From: Torreya grandis
Lineage: Eukaryota; Streptophyta; Pinopsida; Cupressales; Taxaceae
Reading direction: 5' to 3'
NCBI GenBank assembly: GCA_037957365.1
Contig: JARHVA010000001.1
Location: 9,554,501-9,618,500, forward strand
DNA length: 64,000 bases
The notes beneath the pieces are model-generated. The model did not search any database. It worked only from the letters and a program-made list of their open reading frames with translations, and was not told where the DNA came from. Below are positions 47,961-59,565 of the stretch, one piece after another; position 1 is the first letter of the stretch; each line of letters begins with the position of its first letter. A program made the position numbers and the translations under genes.

Positions 47961-49080
47961 AAAACAATATTTATAGAATTTGATGACTATTTTAAAACCC
48001 TAATCCTGCACACTTAGTGATGTGTCTAATCTATATTTTTTTGCACATAGTAAAACCCAGTTAAGAATCATTTCCTTTTGGTATTGCAATCAAAATTGAA
48101 CATCTTTCAAATTTGGTACTTTATATATTTAACATATCTCTATATTATAATTTAAAATATTCATTTATCTAAGTTTTGCAATTGATTGGCATGTTATAGA
48201 TTATTTTATCACCCTTCTACTTGAGTTATTTATATATTCTTAACACTATCTCCACTAATATAAATTTAAGGTTAAACATTTGGTGAACCTGACCTTCAGT
48301 ATTCAAACCATAGGTTGACCCAAGGTTTCTTGACTTACTATTTTTCCCCCTAATTTCTAATTTTTGGTTTCAAAATATTCAAAATTTAAAAAATCACCAT
48401 AATTCCTTTTACTATAATCATATTTAATATGGATGTATCTATCAAGTATTTCACAATACAATACATAATGATAGTCATCACTTATTATGTTCCATACATT
48501 ATTAAACAAATCAAAGATATAATTCAATGAAGTAACCAAAATGATCAAATCAAAAGAGTGATTCATAAAATGATAAAAGTCAAATTCCTCTCTACAACTC
48601 CATTTGTAATAATATATAGCTGGTATCAAGATGCCAACATGCATGATCCCAACCCTTTGTTCCCCTATATCCTATTCAAGTGACAACTTCCATCCCACTC
48701 CCATTATTCACCCATGACTTATATTGGATTATGTGGTCCATATTGTCACTACATGAAAAGGAAATGGTGCCCAACATGTTCAACCACTTGTTCATATTCA
48801 ACTGGTTCCTCCCAAATCTAAACTTGTAATCAAATCTAATGGATGTGGTCTTGTTAACCAATTGATAAATACACACGCTAATATTTTAATCCATGAGCTT
48901 TTAAAACAATCCACTATCTATAATGATATATTTTATGAAGCTTTGCATGAAACCTAACTATTAAGTGATATAGAACTAACTTATTTTGGGGATATTATGC
49001 AAGTTCTAGAAAACAATTCAAATCTCATTACTTTTGATCCATAATATTTACCATCAAAAGATATTATCAACCAAGACTTA

Positions 49081-49520
49081 CATTTATTCATACAAGTTGG
49101 TATGCATTACAAAGGAATCAAAAGAGAGTTAGTCGACAATGGATCTAGCCTAAACATTTGTAGCACATAACTATTAATAAAAATGGGTATTAGATCCAAT
49201 ATTATTTAAAAATCAACTGTGCATATCAAAGGGTTTGATAACTCACGTATCCCTCAAATTAGTCAAAACACATTATATGTGACATTAGGACCAAAAATAG
49301 TACCAACTACATTCTAATTAATGTCTCAATCATTGCATTATAACCTGCCCTTGGGGAGACCTTAGATTCACATAATGGAAGTCATCCCATCAACATTACA
49401 TAGATGTGTCAAATTAATACATGATGGGGCATTATGGATAATGCGTGTTGATGATGAACCTTTCAAATATTATGAAATGATACATTTTGAAATGGAAGGC
49501 ATCCCTTAATTGATAACACC
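49081..49520 (+). pseudogene. Ty3/gypsy aspartic protease remnant
   Basis: The plus strand reads RELVDNGSSLNICST near 49.12-49.17 kb, the retropepsin active-site start with D-N-G-S. It continues with VHIKGFDNSRIPQ and, about 60 codons later, YNLPLGRP near 49.34 kb, the family's LGRPW motif, then HIMEVIPSTLH. This order is that of plant gypsy Gag-protease. Several TAA/TAG codons interrupt it. Confidence 0.8.
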
Positions 49521-52500
49521 AAAATAATATATTCCACTTGATCATATATCCACTTATGAAATGGGTGAGTCAAGCTAAACAAATAATTTAACCCACCATA
49601 TTCATAACGTATTGACTAATGAGATACCACTAGATACACATATTGAGCCAACAACCAAACAAATAGAACTAATAATACCAAAATAGTAAGATAATCAAAA
49701 ATTTGAGCTTCCTTTACTGGTTAATACCAAATAACAAGATGGAAAAGTTTTAGATTACTATGATAGTGATGATAAACTTCCTTGTGATATGACTGATGAT
49801 CAATTACAAAAACTAAGTTTTGATTCACTTGAGAATTTATCACATATTTTCACCTATGAGCCCTAACACATATAAGTTAAATATGTCACCAAAGGATACA
49901 AAATCAAATTCAAATAAGGGAAAAGCAAAAATAATAGAACATGTGAATGCTTGTTATACTATTTATCCCTCTTGGATAATAGCTTTAAGCCAACCTTAGA
50001 AAGGACAAATGCAAATTTACCATGTGAATAATGTGGAGTCCTCTCATGAAACTCCACAACACATTTTACAAATCACGACAAACAAATATTTTCCACATAT
50101 AATTATTTTTGTGTTACTTGAGAATAACATGATGTATTTACCTCCTAATCAACATCGATCCCAAATTGGACTTATTCAAAAAGTAGTTTCACCACATTAT
50201 ACTTATCATTAGATCATCGACCATGATTCTGACTGTTGTGAGGCCTCACAATGTCACATTCAAAAATACAAACATATTGGCCCTATAAAAATTATACCCA
50301 AGGAGAAAAAATACCTAATATTTCTAATCCTTCACAAGAAAAACATCCTTCAAATGCCCATGGCATAAATACCTAACAATTACTAGAAACATCAATGTCA
50401 TTTATTGATCACATCTTAAGGGTGATAAACATAATTGGGATACTCTTTGTAGTGTCACATGTTTACCAACATTAGGGCATACTATCGATGAATTCAATAT
50501 TGTCTATTTTCCCAAAATCCCTTGGATATCTTAGATTACCCATAGCATTCAAACTCAAAGCAATACATACCATAGTATGGGTAATGGATTGAAAACTACA
50601 TCTTATTTTTTTTTATCTTGGACAACATTGGGTAACTAACATGAGTGCAATGGTAGACACTACCAATATGTGTCTTATAAATTTGAAGAAAAATAAATTT
50701 GCACTCTACATGATGGACATAGTGTTAAACCTATAGCAACAATAAATGGCATTAACAGTAAAAAATCACAAATAGTTGATTCAAAATAAGTAGGGCCACT
50801 TTTAGATAGTCCTTTTATCTTATGAGTGGGAGGAATCATATCCTTTCATTCCCATCAAACTTATAAAATCTAAACAAACCCAAAAAAAATTCCAAAAATC
50901 GCAAAAAATAAAATATTCATGAAAATATAAAAACATTCAAATAAATTTAAAAATACATAAATATTCAACATTTTAATGTTTACTAGCTCTTTGGCATATA
51001 TGTTATTTGATTCATGTTAGTAGATAACATATATATTTTTATACACATATGGTTCACACATTTTTGAGTGTGATATAGGTATAACATAGCCACATGATAT
51101 ATGTACATACAGATGTTGGACCTCTCCTCTGCCCACATCATATAGTATGTTAGGGGCATCTGCTTCATCATGATTGATATAGGTTGCATATCATTTTTTA
51201 TTATTTATACATTATCATGTTGGAACTTATATTTAGCACTTACACATGTTTATATCCATGCTCATATCTCTCATAGTGTACTTGATATGCTAGGTTACAC
51301 GACATATTTTGCTAACACATATGCATGGACTAGAATGATATGCTTATGATGGTTGCTTATACTTCATTTATTCACATTATCACTTCCTTGAGTGTATTTA
51401 TTGTTTGCTCTTATCTTGCTTGTGTAACATTTGAATATGTTCCTTGCATGTTGGCCCTTGTGCCTTTATATATTCTTTGGAATTTTGAATATGTCATTTA
51501 TGTTGATTAGACATTTGAATATGTCATTGCCTTTAGATTATGTGATATTTGAACATTCCCCTTTTATTATGTCTCCTTGGATCATTCCTTTTGCATTACA
51601 TTGAGTGTTTTTATGTGTGTGCTTAATTATCTGATGAACTTGTATTTTTTGTTGAGTTCGTATTTTTACTCTCTAGACATTTCCATGATCATATCATGCA
51701 TATTAGGGCTTGATGTGATCACATACTGCAAAATTCATTGATATATCTACTTAAACATGTTAATCTTATTTATTGCATGATTTACACACAAATTTTATGG
51801 TTACCTTATCCTTTTGAAGTAAGGTACCTACCCGATTCTATTAACCTCACCATAAAAGAGGGGCATATTATTGAGGGTATTTAATAAATTAATGGTTTCA
51901 ATATTTACATAGTTTCTAGATTTAGTGGGGGCATGTCACAAACACATGACCTTTACACTTGCATGCTATCTAGTATGGTTGCATAATTTAGATATACACT
52001 TAGGTCAGAATCCTATACTTTACACCACTTTTGCATAGATTTAGAACTGATTTTTTTAGATTTGTGACACATATACTTTAGTTGGGACATATCAAAGGTG
52101 CATATGCCATGATATTACACCAAAAATTGAAAAAATTACCAATTACATCTCCAAATTACTATCATAAAGAAGCACCATTTTCACCAAGAAGTATTGTTAT
52201 CGAACCTTTTTTTCTATAGTAGTTGGTTTTCCTTATATAGGTTGAATTGATTAAATCATTCAACCTCACCATATTTATAGATTGAGTTGATTAAATCACC
52301 CAAACTCACCAGAGTTATAGGATGATTTGATTAAATCATTCACCCTCACTAGATTATATATTCACACTTGGGTTGTACGATTGAGATTTAGTGATCTCAA
52401 TGGCCATGTCACAACTCATCCTTACATCAGATTGGGACCATAATAACTTATAATCTCTCTATTCAAATCTCCAAGGTTTAGTTTTGAACCTATCTCAAAT

Positions 52501-52790
52501 CCAATGATTCATAAGGAATCATATTTACCAAGCAAAATACTAAGGGGTAGCATGGTTGCATTAACATAGAGGTGTACTCATTCTTTTCTCTCTTTCTTTT
52601 CAAGCATTTAAATTATATCAAATTTCAAAATATATGCACTTATTTATATTGTAACATGCTCTTGGTTACAGATCATACACCAGTAAAACACTCAAAGATG
52701 GCTCAAGCAAAGGCAAGGTGTGTTTTACACACCCAAGTATGCATTTCTTTCCTTTAACCTAGTAATTTCATCCTTATACATTACTAGATC
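49521..52790 (+). other. 3' internal part of gypsy element, no recognisable domain
   Basis: Scattered short coding-like stretches remain to about 50.2 kb (for example SLENLSHIFTYEP near 49.83 kb). After that the sequence is AT-rich with no polymerase motifs. The 61-68 codon frames at 50009-50212, 50983-51189 and 52572-52757 are not credible genes. A repeated GATTGAGTTGATTAAATCA-type word occurs three times at about 52.24-52.35 kb. Confidence 0.45.
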
Positions 52791-52809
52791 AAAGGGGGGA
52801 GGGGGGAAA
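52791..52809 (+). other. Polypurine tract
   Basis: AAAGGGGGGAGGGGGGAAA, directly before the TGTAGATAA LTR start. Confidence 0.85.
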
Positions 52810-53785
52810 TGTAGATAATAAAATTGAATATTTATATCATCTCAATCTTGTATACTTTACAAGTACTTATCAACATTATACCCTTCAATTCTAGACCTTC
52901 CCATTATCGAAAGCCTCATATTCTCCATCTCATTGTGCCTAAATATTTATCTTATAGTCTGACCCTTATCATTCTGATGAACTAAACCACATGTAAACTA
53001 AAAAAATCTTAAAATTTGATATATATCCTTCACTTTAAATTATAGATCCTTAGTTTTTTTTACCCTTCTTGACACTACCAACCCTAAAGGGACACTAGTG
53101 TCCAGAGCCTTATTTAGTGTCCAATACTCAAAAGCCATCCAAATCTCAAACTATTTGAAACCTATGGGTCATCTTATTTATATTATTAAACCCTATGGAG
53201 AGCTATTTTCAAAAGGTGTAGTATAAATACAAGTCTAATCCTTCTCATTGTTCATCTATAAAAAACCTACCAAGGTTCATTCAATCAATTGTACAATTAA
53301 TTTATTCTACCATGTTCATCCTTATCTCTTTATTAGTCATCGGAGTAGTCATACAAAAGGTCTAAATCATTCAAAAAGACACACATAAGCGATATTTGTC
53401 ACTTTATAAGCTAGATCATTGCATGTATCTTCATATAGTATATTTCACCCTTATGCACACACATTCCACCACATAGGGGAGAATTACATAATTTTGAGGC
53501 CCTCCTTGGAGTATTGGCTATGTAGGTAGTGTTCATTGATAGAGGGACCTTTGAGGTCATCTTGATACTATGATCCCACCAACCCATTTTTGGAAAAATT
53601 CATTCTAAGGGTGAAGAAGGGTGAAGAGCTAGTGTTGGATCAATAAGAGAAGAGTGACAGTCTGAATTCTATATCTAAAGACATCATCAAAAAGGTGACA
53701 AAAAACTTAGAATGACAAAGTTGGCCACATCGATATCTAATGGATATTTTGTAAAGGATAGTAGTGTCATATCATAGATGCTCAA
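52810..53785 (+). repeat. 3' LTR of gypsy element, right end lost
   Basis: Matches 46934-47912. It stops short of the CTACA end and runs straight into copia RT coding sequence. A shared TAGAAGGTG lies at the break (47930s in the left LTR, about 53789 here), so the join may be a microhomology deletion. Confidence 0.75.
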
Positions 53786-54990
53786 GTAGAAGGTGTTGAC
53801 TTTGAGGAGACTTTTGCACCTGTGGTAAGATTAGAAGCCATAAGACTATTCTTAGCATATGTTGGATTTAAGAATTTTAAGGTCTATTAGATATATGTGA
53901 AGTCTACATTTCTCAATGGAAATCTTTAAGAAGAGGTTTACATAAATAAACTTAAATTTTTCTCTCTATCAGGGAATAAAGACTATGTGTGTAGGCTGAA
54001 GAAAGCATTATATGGACTCAATCAAGCCCCTAGAGCTTGGTATGTTAGACATGGCACATAATTGGTTGATCAAAATTTTAAGAGAGGAGTTGCTGATAGT
54101 ATATGTTGATGACATTATTTTTGGTGGAAATAATGAGAATGTGTCTCAAAAATTTATAGGAGTAATGCAAAAAGAATTTCGAATGTCTACGTTAGGAGAG
54201 TTATCATTTTTCCTTGGGTTTCAAATTACTCAGTCAAGTAAAGGAATCTTCATCTCTCAGACCAAATACATTAAGGAAATGTTGAAGAAATTCAATATGG
54301 ATGATTGTAAATCAGTAAGTACTCCAATGGTAATAGGGTGTAAGTTGAGAAAATATGATGAGTCAACAGAAGTCAATCAAACCTTGTATAGATTAATGAT
54401 TGGAAGTCTATTGTATACTACTACATCAAGAACAAATATCATGAAATAAATAGGTCTAATGGCAAAATTTTAGACCACCAAAATAAACACACTTATAGGC
54501 AGTCAAAAAGATATTCAGGTATCTCAAAGGCACGATGGATCTTGGTTTGTGGTACCCAAGAGGAAAGGACTTCACTTTGATAGCTTATATTGATGTAGAT
54601 TGGGCATGCAACATTGATGACAGAAAGAGCACAAGTGGAGAAGTATTATTTATTGGAAAGAGTCTTGTGTCATGGTTAAGCAAGGAACAACCTTCAGTTT
54701 CCTTGTCCATAGCTGAAGTTGAGTGTAAAATAGTAGCATCATGTTGTACATAGGTCCCTTGGATAAAACAAACCTTGAGTGGTTTTAGAATTGAGTATGT
54801 CAATCCAATTTCTATTTTTTGTGACAATATAAGTGCAATAAATGTCTCCAAGAATCAAGTTATGCATTCAAGAACTTAACATATTTCCATCAAGTATCAT
54901 TTTATAAGAGCACAAGTTATAGATCAGTAAGTAAATATGGAGCACATTGCCACAAAAGAATAAATAGTAGATATCTTCACAAATCCCCTC
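53786..54990 (+). pseudogene. pol: Ty1/copia reverse transcriptase-RNase H remnant
   Basis: Reads in order: [18 protein letters not shown] (53.79-53.85 kb), KKALYGLNQAPRAW (54.00-54.04 kb), then the RT active site IVYVDDIIFGG (about 54.10 kb, catalytic YVDD intact), GELSFFLGFQITQ, GIFISQTKYIKEML, and later the copia RNase H segments DVDWACNIDDRKSTSG (54.59-54.64 kb) and SIAEVECKIVASCC. The C-terminal segment reads ISIFCDNISAINVSKNQ. RT to RNase H order is that of copia pol. Frameshifts near 54.05 kb and stops near 53.93, 54.45, 54.75 and 54.88 kb kill it. Confidence 0.9.
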
Positions 54991-55247
54991 CCAAATGAAA
55001 CTTTTGAGTTGGGAGTGATCCATTCTTTATCTAGTTATTAAACCCATCAATAAAAGCATGGATTAAGGGGGAGCTAATCACAGTATTACTCAGCTCCATG
55101 GATATTTTGGTGATATACATTGTGGTTATGTCTCTTTGCCATTGATGTCAAAGGGGGAAAATTAAAGAAAGTGGGAGTAAAGGAGGATAACTACAGCAAA
55201 GGGGGACATTCATGTTCTATTTTTTTATACGATTGCCATCAATGATA

Positions 55248-55257
55248 AAGGGGGAGA
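55248..55257 (+). other. Polypurine tract
   Basis: AAGGGGGAGA just before the TGCTAAAATA start of the LTR. Similar GGGGGA tracts after ATTGATGTCAAA or ATCAATGATAAA words lie at about 55.15 and 55.20 kb. Confidence 0.75.
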
Positions 55258-55258
55258 T

Positions 55259-56359
55259 TGCTAAAATATTGTCATTGATGTCAAAGTCAAAGTTCAGGGT
55301 AAGCTAAAGACTCACTTAGAGCTTCAGACTCGCCCAGAGCTTCAGACTCACTCAGAGCTTAGAACTCACTCAAAGATTCAAACTCACTTAGAGCTTTAGA
55401 CTCACCCAAAGCTTTAGACTCACTCATTCATTTTAGACTCACTTTGAGCTTTAGACTCACTTAGTAGCTTTGAACTCGCTTAGATATTCAGACTGATTCA
55501 ATCGCTTTGAACTTGCCCAGATCTTCAAACTCACTCAATAGCTCTAGACTCGCCAAGTCAGTGGCTACAGAGTCACCTAGTGTGAAGAGAGATGATTTAA
55601 GAATGAAGATAAATGTTGAAATGGAATTAAATTCATTTATATTAAATGATGTATGACCATATTTGTTATCATCCAAGTTTTGGCATAAAGAATTGCTACC
55701 CAAGACTAATGAACAATAATCTAAAATGAAGGGTTGACCACCTTTGGAGAGGTTGTATCCATTGGGAGAAGTCACACCATTTTTAAGAGGTATAAGGAAG
55801 GTATAAATATATAGAGAACTAGGAGAGAAAGTAAGAGAAGTGTGGAAAAGTGAGATATGTGAAGAAGAAAAGGAAGCAAGTGTGTGGAGAATAAAAAGAC
55901 ATATCATACAAACACACAAAGATTTGAAAAGCATAAATATTTTTTTATATCGTACATAAGGAGAAGAAGAGGAAGAGGAGAGAGAAGATGGAGAAGATAA
56001 AAAATTTATTGTGCCATCATTTTTTGACAAAGCAATAGTGAGAAGGTGGAAATTGTTTAAGTGAGATCGGTGTCTCTTGATAAGTTGGTGCTTGGCATTG
56101 GAGATTGGTGTCTCCAAGTAGGTTGGTTCCTACATATTTCTTTTAAAAAGAATTATTAATATTATGGATATATTTGCATAGTAGATCCAGGTAGCCTTTT
56201 CAGTGTGGTTTTTCCCCACCAATGTGTTTTCACATAAATTTTGTGTTGTGCATTTACTTGTTCTTATGTGAATGGTTTATTTATGAAAGTTAATTAGAAA
56301 GAAAATAAATTATTATTACACACTAATTCATCCCCCCCAAGTGTGGTGTGTGCTCAACA
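55259..56359 (+). repeat. 3' LTR of truncated copia element
   Basis: Starts TGCTAAAATATTGTCATTGA after the PPT. The end is set at CTCAACA (56359) after a C-run, by analogy with other copia LTRs; no second copy exists to prove it. The 209-codon minus-strand frame at 55488-56117 is a compositional shadow. Confidence 0.55.
55308..55562 (+). repeat. Fourteen-copy minisatellite, 18-19 bp unit
   Basis: Head-to-tail units of AGACTCACTCAGAGCTTC type, with 0-6 substitutions each, lie inside the LTR. The unit length is unusually steady (18 or 19). Confidence 0.9.
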
Positions 56360-56594
56360 TCCTAAACCTGATCTTAATGCTCAAAGCCATCCTACAAAAT
56401 TATGCAAAATTTTGTGAAAACTATAAAAATTTAAGTGCATAGTACATACTGAGTAGGTGGTGGCATGCTTTGGGTTGGCTGTGTAGCTTATTATTGTGAA
56501 GGTTGTTTTTCTTGAGATATGGATAAAACACTTAGTTCTAAAAAGTCTATTATTGGATATTGTGTTTGTTATTAGATGGTTGGTTGTGAACTTT
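56360..56594. other. Spacer, nothing recognised
   Basis: 235 bp between the copia LTR and the next element; no gene or repeat seen. Confidence 0.4.
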
Positions 56595-57694
56595 GTTAGG
56601 TTGTGGAGCTAAAAGCTTCACTGATGCAGACATGGAGGAGGATGCTGAGTGTCACAGACACTGGCATCGGTCAGGCCAATCGATGATGATTAGGTGTAGA
56701 CAGGAAGCTACCGACATCAGTCAGGGATCGACCAATGTCGGTCATCTCCAGGCAGACAGGGACCGACGTTAGTCACCTGTGCATTCCAAAACTATTTGTT
56801 GCATGAATAGTTAGTTGTTGAATGGCCAGTTTGCATGTTAAGGGCTAATTTTAGTCTTGGAGCTACAGATCTAATTATTGTAATAAGGTGTCTAATTATT
56901 ATTTGTATGAGATCTATATAATAAACTCATGGGCTATATTGTAAAGTGTGAGGGATCAAAGCAGGGATTCCCCCGGTGCTAGATAGAGAGAGCAAGCTTG
57001 GCTCCTCATAGTGCCATAGTGCTAAGTGTGTATGATCAAGTAGATTTGCGTGAGAGCAAGGTCTGGTAGAAGATCCACAGGGGTGCTGGTTTGGAGGACA
57101 AGGGTTCTTCATAGTATGTAAGATCAGGTTGGTTTGCAGGTGTGCAAGATCAGGAAGGAGATCTACATGTGGTAAGGTCAGTTGATTTACAGGTGTATGT
57201 GTGTGCGAGATCCAAGTTTGCAGGTGTGTAGAACCAAGTTGATTTGCAAGTGTGCAGGATCAGGGAGGTCAGCAACACAACAGGTAGCAAGATCAGGTGA
57301 GATCTACTTGGAGTACATTGTGTACTTGGAGTATGGTGTGTACTCGATCATGGAGTACGTGGAGTACTTGTGTACTAGCAGTAGTGATACTGACTGGTTG
57401 GAGGTGAACACCAACTCTCTGTGTGAGTTATGTGTTGGGACCGTAATTGAGAGAGTGAGATCTTGAAGAGATTTACTATTTATGCCCTAGAGGTGTGGGA
57501 GCCCTAGAGGAGTGTAAGGAAGAAGACTGTGGCATCTTCTTTATTGTATTTCCTTCTGGAAGAGTATTAATACAATTGGGTATTGTCTTTCATATTCTGT
57601 GTTGTTTTTGATTCTAGTTACTTATTACTTCTAGTTAATTCCACATGTTTAGTTGCTTGTACATGGTAATCAATTGTGCTTTCAGGTCCTAACA
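56595..57694 (+). repeat. 5' LTR of element 1 (1100 bp)
   Basis: Starts TGTTAGGTTGTGGAGC, ends GGTCCTAACA. TGTTAGG and CCTAACA are a 7-bp terminal inverted repeat. Matches 58288-59436 and 61539-62687 in layout. Confidence 0.9.
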
Positions 57695-57696
57695 GT

Positions 57697-57708
57697 TGGT
57701 ATCAGAGC
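57697..57708 (+). other. Primer-binding site (initiator-Met type)
   Basis: TGGTATCAGAGC, 2 nt after the LTR. Confidence 0.9.
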
Positions 57709-57765
57709 TAAGGTTGCAAGGAGCAGGTTTGTGTTTGATTACAGGTCACTCTTAGGGGTTTCTGA

Positions 57766-58287
57766 TTGAATGGGAGTATAGCAATGACAGAAGAATATAA
57801 GCTAAGAATGGAGGAATTCAAAGGCATGAATCGTCAATTATGGAGTTATAAAAAGAAAGAGCAGAAAAAGAAAGATTGTTGGTTGGTAGAAGATCAGCAT
57901 GAAGAAACTGAAGAAGCAGATGTTGCAGGTGTTATTGCACAGGATGCTCGAGTATGTTCCTTGGATAAAGTAGAATCTTGGTTTATAGATTTTGTTGCCT
58001 CTTTCCATGCAGCCCTAAATAGAGTATTTTTCAATGTTAAGGTCTATGGAGACTTTGGAAAGATTTATTTAGGGGTTGGTGAGCCTTGTCAAAGTATTGG
58101 CAAAGGGGAAGTGCAGCTGAAATTGCAGACGGCCAACACATGGGTGTTGAAGAAGGTCATGGAGGTCCCAGTCTTGAAGATGCGGCTAATTTCTTCAGGA
58201 AAGTTGGGTGATGAGAGATGCATAGGAACTCTCACAGTGGATTCTTGGAATGTTACCAAGGATGCACTTGAATTAGCATGTGGTAAG
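57766..58287 (+). pseudogene. Copia gag-protease segment of element 1, internally deleted
   Basis: A 170-codon frame fuses a gag start (MTEEYKLRMEEFKGMN) directly to the end of the knuckle region (KKKEQKKKDCW) and the protease start. Most of Gag is therefore deleted. The protease active-site region is WFIDFVASFHA where the copia family has WxIDSGAS; the catalytic DSG is replaced by DFV. It continues with GDFGKIYLGVGEPCQSIGKG and ends at GK where the nested element interrupts it. The frame is otherwise open, which is unusual for a degenerate copy. Confidence 0.8.
58282..58287 (+). other. Target-site duplication of nested element, left copy (GGTAAG)
   Basis: GGTAAG before the TGTTAGG of the nested element. 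The right copy is AGTAAG at 62728-62733 (five of six bases). Element 1's coding sequence resumes directly after it. Confidence 0.75.
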
Positions 58288-59476
58288 TGTTAGGTTATGG
58301 AGCTAAAAGCTTCATTGATGTAAACAAGGAAGGAGGTTGCTGAGAGGTTGTTGAGTGTCACAGTCACTGACGTCGATTAGGCTGATTGACATTGGCCAGT
58401 GGTGGACAGGAATGCAACTAACATCAGCAGGAGTCAGCCAACATCGATCACCCCCAGGTAGATAGGGACTGACGTCGGTTGCCTGTGTGGTTCAAAACTG
58501 TGAGTGTTACAGACAGTTTGTTAATGAACCGGTTGTTTGCATGTAAGAAGGCTAATTATAGTCTTGATCTATGAATCTAATTATTGTAATTAGGTGTCTA
58601 ATTATTGTTTGCATGAGATCTATATAATAGACTCATGGGCTGTATTGTAATGTGTGCTAGAGAGTAAGAGAGCAAATATTAGCTCCTTCTATGTGTGAAG
58701 AGAGCATGGTGTGTTCCTCCTAGTGCCATAGTACCAAGTGTGGGTGCTAGTTTGGAGAATCAGAAGGATTCTTCATGTATGTATGATCTTGGTTAGCAGG
58801 TGTGCATGGCTACGTTAAGAGATATGCATGGTAAGTAAGATCATTGATCTGCAGGTGTATGTGTGTGCATGGTCTAGGTTTGCAGGTGTGTAGAACCAAG
58901 TTGATTTGCAAGTGGCAGCAAGATCAAGGTGACAACAACACAACAGGTAGCAGTATCAGGTGGGATCTACTTGGAATACAGTGTGTACTTAGAAAGAGAG
59001 CAAAGAGGAAGGCAAGGAAGATCCTTCCAAAGTAAGATCATTTGAGTTGCAGGTTGTTGCAGGTTCATGGGAGATCTACTTGGAGTGAGTTGTGCACTCG
59101 ATTGAGTATGTGTATATACTCGGTGTACTGGTAGTAGTGGATACTGACTGGTTGGAGGTGAACACCAACTCTGTGTTTGAGTTGTGTGTTGGGACCGTAA
59201 GAGAGAGAGAACTCTTGATTGAGAATTACTGTACACTTGAGGTGTGGGAAGCCTCTGAGAGGTGTGGAGAAGAAGTGGCATCTTCTTTATTGTATTTTCT
59301 TTCTAGATGAGTATTAATACAATTGGGTATTGTCTCTCATATTCTATGTTATTTATGAATCCTAGTTATTGTTTACTTCTATTTAATTCCACATGTTTAG
59401 TTGCTTGGTAATCAATGGTGCTTTCGGGTCCTAACAGTTGGTATCAGAGCATGTTTGTTGTTATAGGTCCCTAACA
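58288..59476 (+). repeat. 5' LTR of element 2 (1189 bp), with swallowed primer site
   Basis: Starts TGTTAGGTTATGGAGC. The 7-bp end CCTAACA of element 1's LTR occurs at 59430-59436, but the LTR continues 40 bp through TGGTATCAGAGC to a second end CCCTAACA at 59476. The extra 40 bp is also in the 3' LTR, which proves it belongs to the LTR. Confidence 0.85.
59439..59450 (+). other. Obsolete primer-binding site inside LTR
   Basis: TGGTATCAGAGC inside the extended LTR. Its counterpart is at 62690-62701 in the 3' LTR. Confidence 0.85.
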
Positions 59477-59478
59477 AG

Positions 59479-59490
59479 TGGTATCAGAGC
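59479..59490 (+). other. Active-position primer-binding site of element 2
   Basis: TGGTATCAGAGC, 2 nt after the extended LTR end. The following TAAGGTTGCA matches element 1 downstream of its only site. Confidence 0.85.
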
Positions 59491-59565
59491 TAAGGTTGCA
59501 GGGAGCAGGGTTTGTGTTTGATTACAGGTCACTCTCAAGGGTTTCTAATTGAGTGGGAGTATAGC

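Larger units (their letters stand above)
46934..53785 (+). mobile_element. Ty3/gypsy LTR element with protease only
   Basis: Direct repeats at 46934-47960 and 52810-53785 are the LTRs. A long G-rich polypurine tract precedes the right one and a protease remnant lies at 49.08-49.52 kb on the plus strand. The 5' internal part (47.96-49.08 kb) would carry gag but is unreadable. The 3' internal part (49.5-52.8 kb) shows stop-ridden traces but no YxDD, integrase or RNase H motif. It looks like a large derivative that lost its polymerase. The right LTR ends abruptly at a copia RT fragment. No target duplication is visible. Confidence 0.75.
53786..56359 (+). mobile_element. 5'-truncated Ty1/copia element (RT, RNase H, 3' LTR)
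   Basis: Starts inside the RT domain, runs through RNase H to the end of pol, a 3' untranslated part with several purine tracts, a PPT and a 3' LTR. The 5' two thirds (5' LTR, gag, protease, integrase) are missing. Tract and LTR style (GATAAAGGGGGAGATTGCT, then a C-run near the LTR end) recalls SIRE/Maximus-type copia elements. Confidence 0.8.

Noticed and set aside
55308..55562. Regular 18-bp repeats as a CRISPR-like array
   Set aside because: Units are contiguous with no unique spacers, and the setting is a plant retrotransposon LTR.
55488..56117. 209-codon minus-strand open frame
   Set aside because: Lies antisense within the copia LTR, is Ser/Leu/His-rich, and contains the 18-bp minisatellite; no protein similarity. 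It is a shadow of LTR composition.
58967..59281. 104-codon minus-strand frame conserved at 62218-62532
   Set aside because: The two copies are the two LTRs of one element, so similarity is expected without coding constraint, and the translation is Ser/Gln/Thr-rich with no known domain.
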